DNA of 64,000 nucleotides from G963704535 sp963704535 (GTDB lineage: Bacteria > Chloroflexota > Chloroflexia > Chloroflexales > Roseiflexaceae). The notes under the pieces were generated by a model. It saw only the letters and a program-made list of their open reading frames with translations. It was not told the DNA's origin and ran no database searches. Numbering within the stretch: position 1 is the stretch's first letter; each line of letters opens with the position of its first letter. Shown piece by piece: positions 60,672 to 64,000 of this stretch. A program made the translations under genes and the position numbers. Location: assembly GCA_963704535.1 (NCBI GenBank), contig OY969916.1:11160001-11224000 (forward strand). Direction: 5' to 3'.

Positions 60672-62785
60672 ATGACAACCCAAGTGAAAACCCGCCCGCT
60701 GTTCGATCCGCCGATTGTGCGGCGGGCGAGCGGCGGACTCGTTTCGCAAGCTCGACCCGCGCCACCAGGTCAAGAACCCGGTGATGTTCGTGGTCGAGGT
60801 CGGCAGCGTGCTGACGACGGTGCTGGCGATCCAGGCGCTGCTGGGCCAGGGCGAAGCGCCGGCCGGCTTCATCATCGCGATCACGCTCTGGCTGTGGTTC
60901 ACGGTGCTGTTCGCCAACTTCGCCGAGGCGATGGCCGAGGGACGCGGCAAGGCCCAGGCCGACACGCTGCGCAAGGCGCGCCGCGACATCCAGCGCGAAG
61001 AGAAGCTTGGAGTCGGAGCCGAAGTACGGCCGGCAATCCGACTCAATCTCAATCACGACAGCTAACGAAGGTCTCCGCCAGCGAGCTGCGCAAGGGCGAG
61101 GTCGTGCTGGTCGAGGCCGGCGACTTCATCCCGGGCGACGGCGAGGTGATCGAGGGCGTCGCCTCGGTGGACGAGAGCGCGATCACCGGCGAGAGCGCGC
61201 CGGTCATTCGCGAGAGCGGCGGCGACCGCATCGGCCGTCACCGGCGGCACGCGCGTGCTCTCCGACTGGCTGGTCGTGCGGATCACCGCCAACCCCGGCG
61301 AGACCTTCCTCGACCGCATGATCGCGATGGTCGAGGGCGCCAAGCGCCAGAAGACGCCCAACGAGATCGCGCTGAACATCCTGCTGGCCGCGCTGACGAT
61401 CATCTTTCTGCTGGCGACCGTGACGCTGCTGCCGTTCTCGATCTACAGCGTCGAGCGCCGCCGGCCAGGGCGCGCCGGTGACGGTGACGGTGCTGGTGGC
61501 GCTGCTGGTCTGCCTGATCCCGACCACGATCGGCGGGCTGCTCGTCGCGATCGGCATCGCCGGGATGGACCGCATGATCCAGGCCAATGTGATCGCCATG
61601 TCGGGGCGCGCGGTCGAGGCGGCGGGCGATGTGGATGTGCTGCTGCTGGACAAGACCGGCACGATCACGCTCGGCAACCGCCAGGCGACTGCCTTTCATC
61701 CCCGCCAATGGCGACGACCGCCAGAGGCGCTGGCCGATGCGGCGCAGCTCTCATCGCTGGCCGACGAGACGCCCGAAGGCCGCAGCATTGTCGTGCTGGC
61801 CAAGGAGCAATACGGCCTGCGCGAGCGCGACATCCACGGACTGAGGGCCGAGTTCGTGCCCTTCACCGCGCAGACGCGCATGAGCGGCGTGAACCTGGAC
61901 GGGCACCAGATCCGCAAGGGCGCGGCCGACGCGATCGAGGCGCTATGTCGCAGAGCAGGGCGGGCAGTTCCCGCCGGCGGTGCGCGAGACGGTCGACGCG
62001 CATCTCCAGGCAGGGCGGCACGCCGCTGGTGGTGGCCGACGGCGCGCGGGTGCTGGGCGTCATCCAGCTCAAGGATATCGTCAAGGGCGGCATCAAGGAG
62101 CGTTTTGCCGAGCTGCGGCGCATGGGCATCAAGACGGTGATGATCACCGGCGACAACCCGCTGACCGCCGCCGCGATCGCCGCCGAGGCGGGGGTGGATG
62201 ACTTCCTGGCCCAGGCCACGCCGGAGGCCAAGCTGAAGCTGATCCGCGAGTACCAGACCGGCGGGCGGCTGGTGGCGATGACCGGCGACGGCACCAACGA
62301 CGCGCCGGCGCTGGCCCAGGCCGACGTGGCGGTGGCGATGAACAGCGGCACCCAGGCGGCCAAGGAGGCCGGCAACATGGTTGACCTGGACTCGAACCCG
62401 ACCAAGCTGATCGAGGTGGTCGAGATCGGCAAGCAGCTGCTGATGACCCGCGGCGCGCTGACGACGTTCTCGATCGCCAACGATGTCGCCAAGTATTTCG
62501 CGATCATCCCGGCGGCGTTCGCCACGACCTACCCGCAGCTTGAATGCGCTGAACATCATGGGCCTGGCGACGCCGGAAAGCGCGATCCTGTCGGCGGTGA
62601 TCTTCAACGCGCTGATCATCATCTTCCTGATCCCGCTGGCGCTGCGCGGCGTGAAGTATCGCGCGGTGGGCGCGGCGACGCTGCTGCGCGACAACCTGCT
62701 GATCTACGGGCTGGGCGGGCTGATCGCGCCATTCATCGGCATCAAAGCGATCGACCTGCTGCTGGTCGTGTTGGGCTCGGCCTGA
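60672..62785 (+). CDS. kdpB: potassium-transporting ATPase ATP-binding subunit B, many frameshifts
   Basis: KdpB is the P-type ATPase subunit. Conserved parts appear in order across frames: FRKLDPRHQVKNPVMFVVEV, VVLVEAGDFIPGDGEVIEGV with SAITGESAPVIRES, LNILLAALTIIFLLATVTLL, DVLLLDKTGTITLGNRQATA (phosphorylated Asp), MTGDGTNDAPALAQADVAVA and SANDVAKYF-like FSIANDVAKYFAIIPAAFAT, ending at GIKAIDLLLVVLGSA. At least six single-base changes break it (near 60740, 61005, 61230, 61460, 61690, 61955, 62540). Probably functional in the organism. Confidence 0.8.
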
Positions 62786-62787
62786 GA

Positions 62788-62842
62788 GACTGTTTGAAAA
62801 GGGGGAGTTTGAGGGGGCCGCCCCTCAAGAATCCCCTTCATT
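62788..62842. repeat. family-B element between kdpB and kdpC
   Basis: GACTGTTTGAAAAGGGGGAG, TTTGAGGGGG, then CCGCCCCTCAAGAATCCCCT. Confidence 0.8.
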
Positions 62843-62880
62843 CCACCATTCCACATTCAAAACCTATGGAGAACCAAACA

Positions 62881-63486
62881 ATGCGTACCCAACTCCGCCC
62901 GGCGCTCGTCGCGCTGCTGGCGTTCACCATCATCACCGGCGTGATCTACCCGCTGCTGGTGACCGGCATCGCGCAGGTCGCGTTCCCGGCGCAGGCCAAC
63001 GGCAGCCTCATCCGCGACGAAGACGGGCAGCCGATCGGCTCGTGGCTGATCGGCCAGCAGTTCGATGACCCGCGCTACTTCTGGGGCCGGCCCTCGGCGA
63101 CTGGGCCGGTGCCGTATACGGCCTTCAATGGCGACACGCTGACCGGCTCGTCCGGCTCGAACTACGGCCCGCTCAACCAGGCGCTGATCGGACCCGATGG
63201 CATAGTGCAGACGCGCATCGCGGCGCTGCGGCAGGCCGACCCCGGCAATGTCGCGCCGGTGCCGGTCGATCTGGTCACTGCCTCCGGCAGCGGCCTTGAC
63301 CCACATATCAGCCCGGCGGCGGCCGAGTACCAGGTGGCGCGGGTGGCGCGGGCGCGCGGCTTGGGCGAGGAGGTCGTGCGCCGGCTGGTCGCGCAGCACA
63401 CCGAGGGCCGCCAACTCGGCATCCTGGGGGAGCCGCGCGTGAATGTGCTAGAATTGAACCTGGCCCTTGACCAAATTAACAATTGA
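62881..63486 (+). CDS. kdpC: potassium-transporting ATPase subunit C
   Basis: The 201-residue protein, intact, begins MRTQLRPALVALLAFTIITG with its single membrane helix, then FPAQANGSLIRDEDGQPIGS, FDDPRYFWGRPSAT, SGSNYGPLNQALI and PHISPAAAEYQVARVARARG. KdpC assists ATP binding by KdpB. A start five codons upstream (MENQT) is possible. Confidence 0.92.
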   Translation: MRTQLRPALVALLAFTIITGVIYPLLVTGIAQVAFPAQANGSLIRDEDGQPIGSWLIGQQFDDPRYFWGRPSATGPVPYTAFNGDTLTGSSGSNYGPLNQALIGPDGIVQTRIAALRQADPGNVAPVPVDLVTASGSGLDPHISPAAAEYQVARVARARGLGEEVVRRLVAQHTEGRQLGILGEPRVNVLELNLALDQINN

Positions 63487-63500
63487 GAATTGGTTTGTGG

Positions 63501-63549
63501 GGATGGGTGGGGCTTAGGGAGGGCGGCCCTCCCTAAGCCCCACCCATCC
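63501..63549. repeat. 24-bp-arm palindrome between kdpC and kdpD
   Basis: GGATGGGTGGGGCTTAGGGA plus GGGC (63501-63524) pairs perfectly with 63526-63549 around one base, 12 bases before kdpD. It could reduce read-through into the sensor gene. Confidence 0.85.
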
Positions 63550-63561
63550 ACAGATTTCAGT

Positions 63562-64000
63562 ATGAACGAGCAGCGCCCCGACCCGGATGCCCTGCTGGCC
63601 CGCGTGCAGGCCGAGGAGTCGCGCCAGGCCGGCGGCAGGCTCAAGATCTTCTTCGGTGCGACCGCTGGCGTGGGCAAGACCTACGCCATGCTTGAGGCCG
63701 CCCACGAGAGGCTCGCCGAGGGGGCCGATGTCGTCGCCGGGTATGTCGAGACCCACGGCCGGGCCGAGACCGAAGCGCTGCTCCGGGGGCTGGAGACCCT
63801 GCCGCGCCGCGCGGTCGAGTACCGCGGTGCGGCACTCGCCGAGTTCGACATCGACGCGGCGCTGGCTCGCCGCCCGCGGCTGATCCTGGTCGACGAGCTG
63901 GCCCACACCAACGCGCCCGGCTCGCGCCACCCCAAGCGCTGGCAGGATGTCGAGGAGCTGCTGGAGGCCGGCATCGATGTCTACACGACGGTCAACGTCC
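63562..64000 (+). CDS. kdpD: osmosensitive K+ channel histidine kinase KdpD, N-terminal part (cut by window edge)
   Basis: The first 146 residues: RPDPDALLARVQAEESRQAG, the Walker-A-like FFGATAGVGKTYAMLEAAHE, ADVVAGYVETHGRAETEALL, and PRLILVDELAHTNAPGSRHP KRWQDVEELL, the KdpD domain. KdpD with KdpE controls kdp expression at low K+ or osmotic stress. The remainder lies beyond the window. Confidence 0.92.
   Translation, partial: MNEQRPDPDALLARVQAEESRQAGGRLKIFFGATAGVGKTYAMLEAAHERLAEGADVVAGYVETHGRAETEALLRGLETLPRRAVEYRGAALAEFDIDAALARRPRLILVDELAHTNAPGSRHPKRWQDVEELLEAGIDVYTTVNV

Overview
The window is GC-rich, gene-dense bacterial DNA with no rRNA, tRNA, CRISPR array or transposase that I can recognise. 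Its style (Uma2-family ORF, ClpC, Thr-Asn-Thr-Pro-rich secreted protein, very many short intergenic hairpin repeats) suggests a filamentous-type Chloroflexota, but that is inference; no marker gene fixes the taxon.

Layout. 1-7 kb: partial methylthioribose-1-phosphate isomerase, a mannonate-dehydratase-like enolase, a frameshifted uronate-dehydrogenase-like gene, a 51-bp remnant of another enolase-superfamily gene, a StyA-like flavoprotein and an HpcH/HpaI aldolase (sugar-acid theme). 7.2-10.1 kb: a 21-bp-period repeat array, a Uma2 gene and a HEAT-repeat gene. 10.1-14.7 kb (minus): GNAT, ATP-grasp and KAS III-like genes, then a PfkB kinase. 15.0-35.75 kb (plus): about 20 kb devoted to tetrahydromethanopterin (H4MPT)/methanofuran-type C1 metabolism: fae, mtdB, fhcB, fhcA, fhcD, fhcC and mch, plus cofactor genes (DUF1464, two ATP-grasp ligases, CitG-like, PTPS, a FolK-MptA fusion, pterin dehydratase, DUF6513/dihydropteroate synthase, DUF447, beta-RFAP synthase). 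36.8-43.9 kb: ClpC, a biotin carboxylase/BCCP protein and small membrane proteins. 44.4-47.8 kb: a 1140-residue repeat-rich secreted protein. 48-53.9 kb (minus): msrB, fdhD and an NAD-type formate dehydrogenase whose catalytic subunit is read through an in-frame UGA followed by a textbook bacterial SECIS hairpin. 54-57.7 kb: a sugar ABC transporter without its ATPase. 58.6-64 kb: kdpFABC and the start of kdpD.

Together the genes describe formaldehyde oxidation: Fae condenses formaldehyde with H4MPT, MtdB and Mch oxidise it to formyl-H4MPT, the Fhc proteins release the C1 unit, and the selenocysteine formate dehydrogenase would oxidise formate to CO2 with NADH. FhcB retains the [4Fe-4S] cysteines and the Mo/W-ligand cysteine of archaeal formylmethanofuran dehydrogenase, so it may be redox-active rather than purely hydrolytic.

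Two features pervade the window. First, many unrelated families of short intergenic repeats, most built as a run of short words followed by its reverse complement, lie just upstream of start codons and in several cases supply the last codons and stop codon of the preceding gene. Second, many genes carry isolated single-base length changes in short runs with otherwise perfect protein similarity on both sides, most densely in kdpA and kdpB; I read these as probable sequence errors and list such genes at full length.
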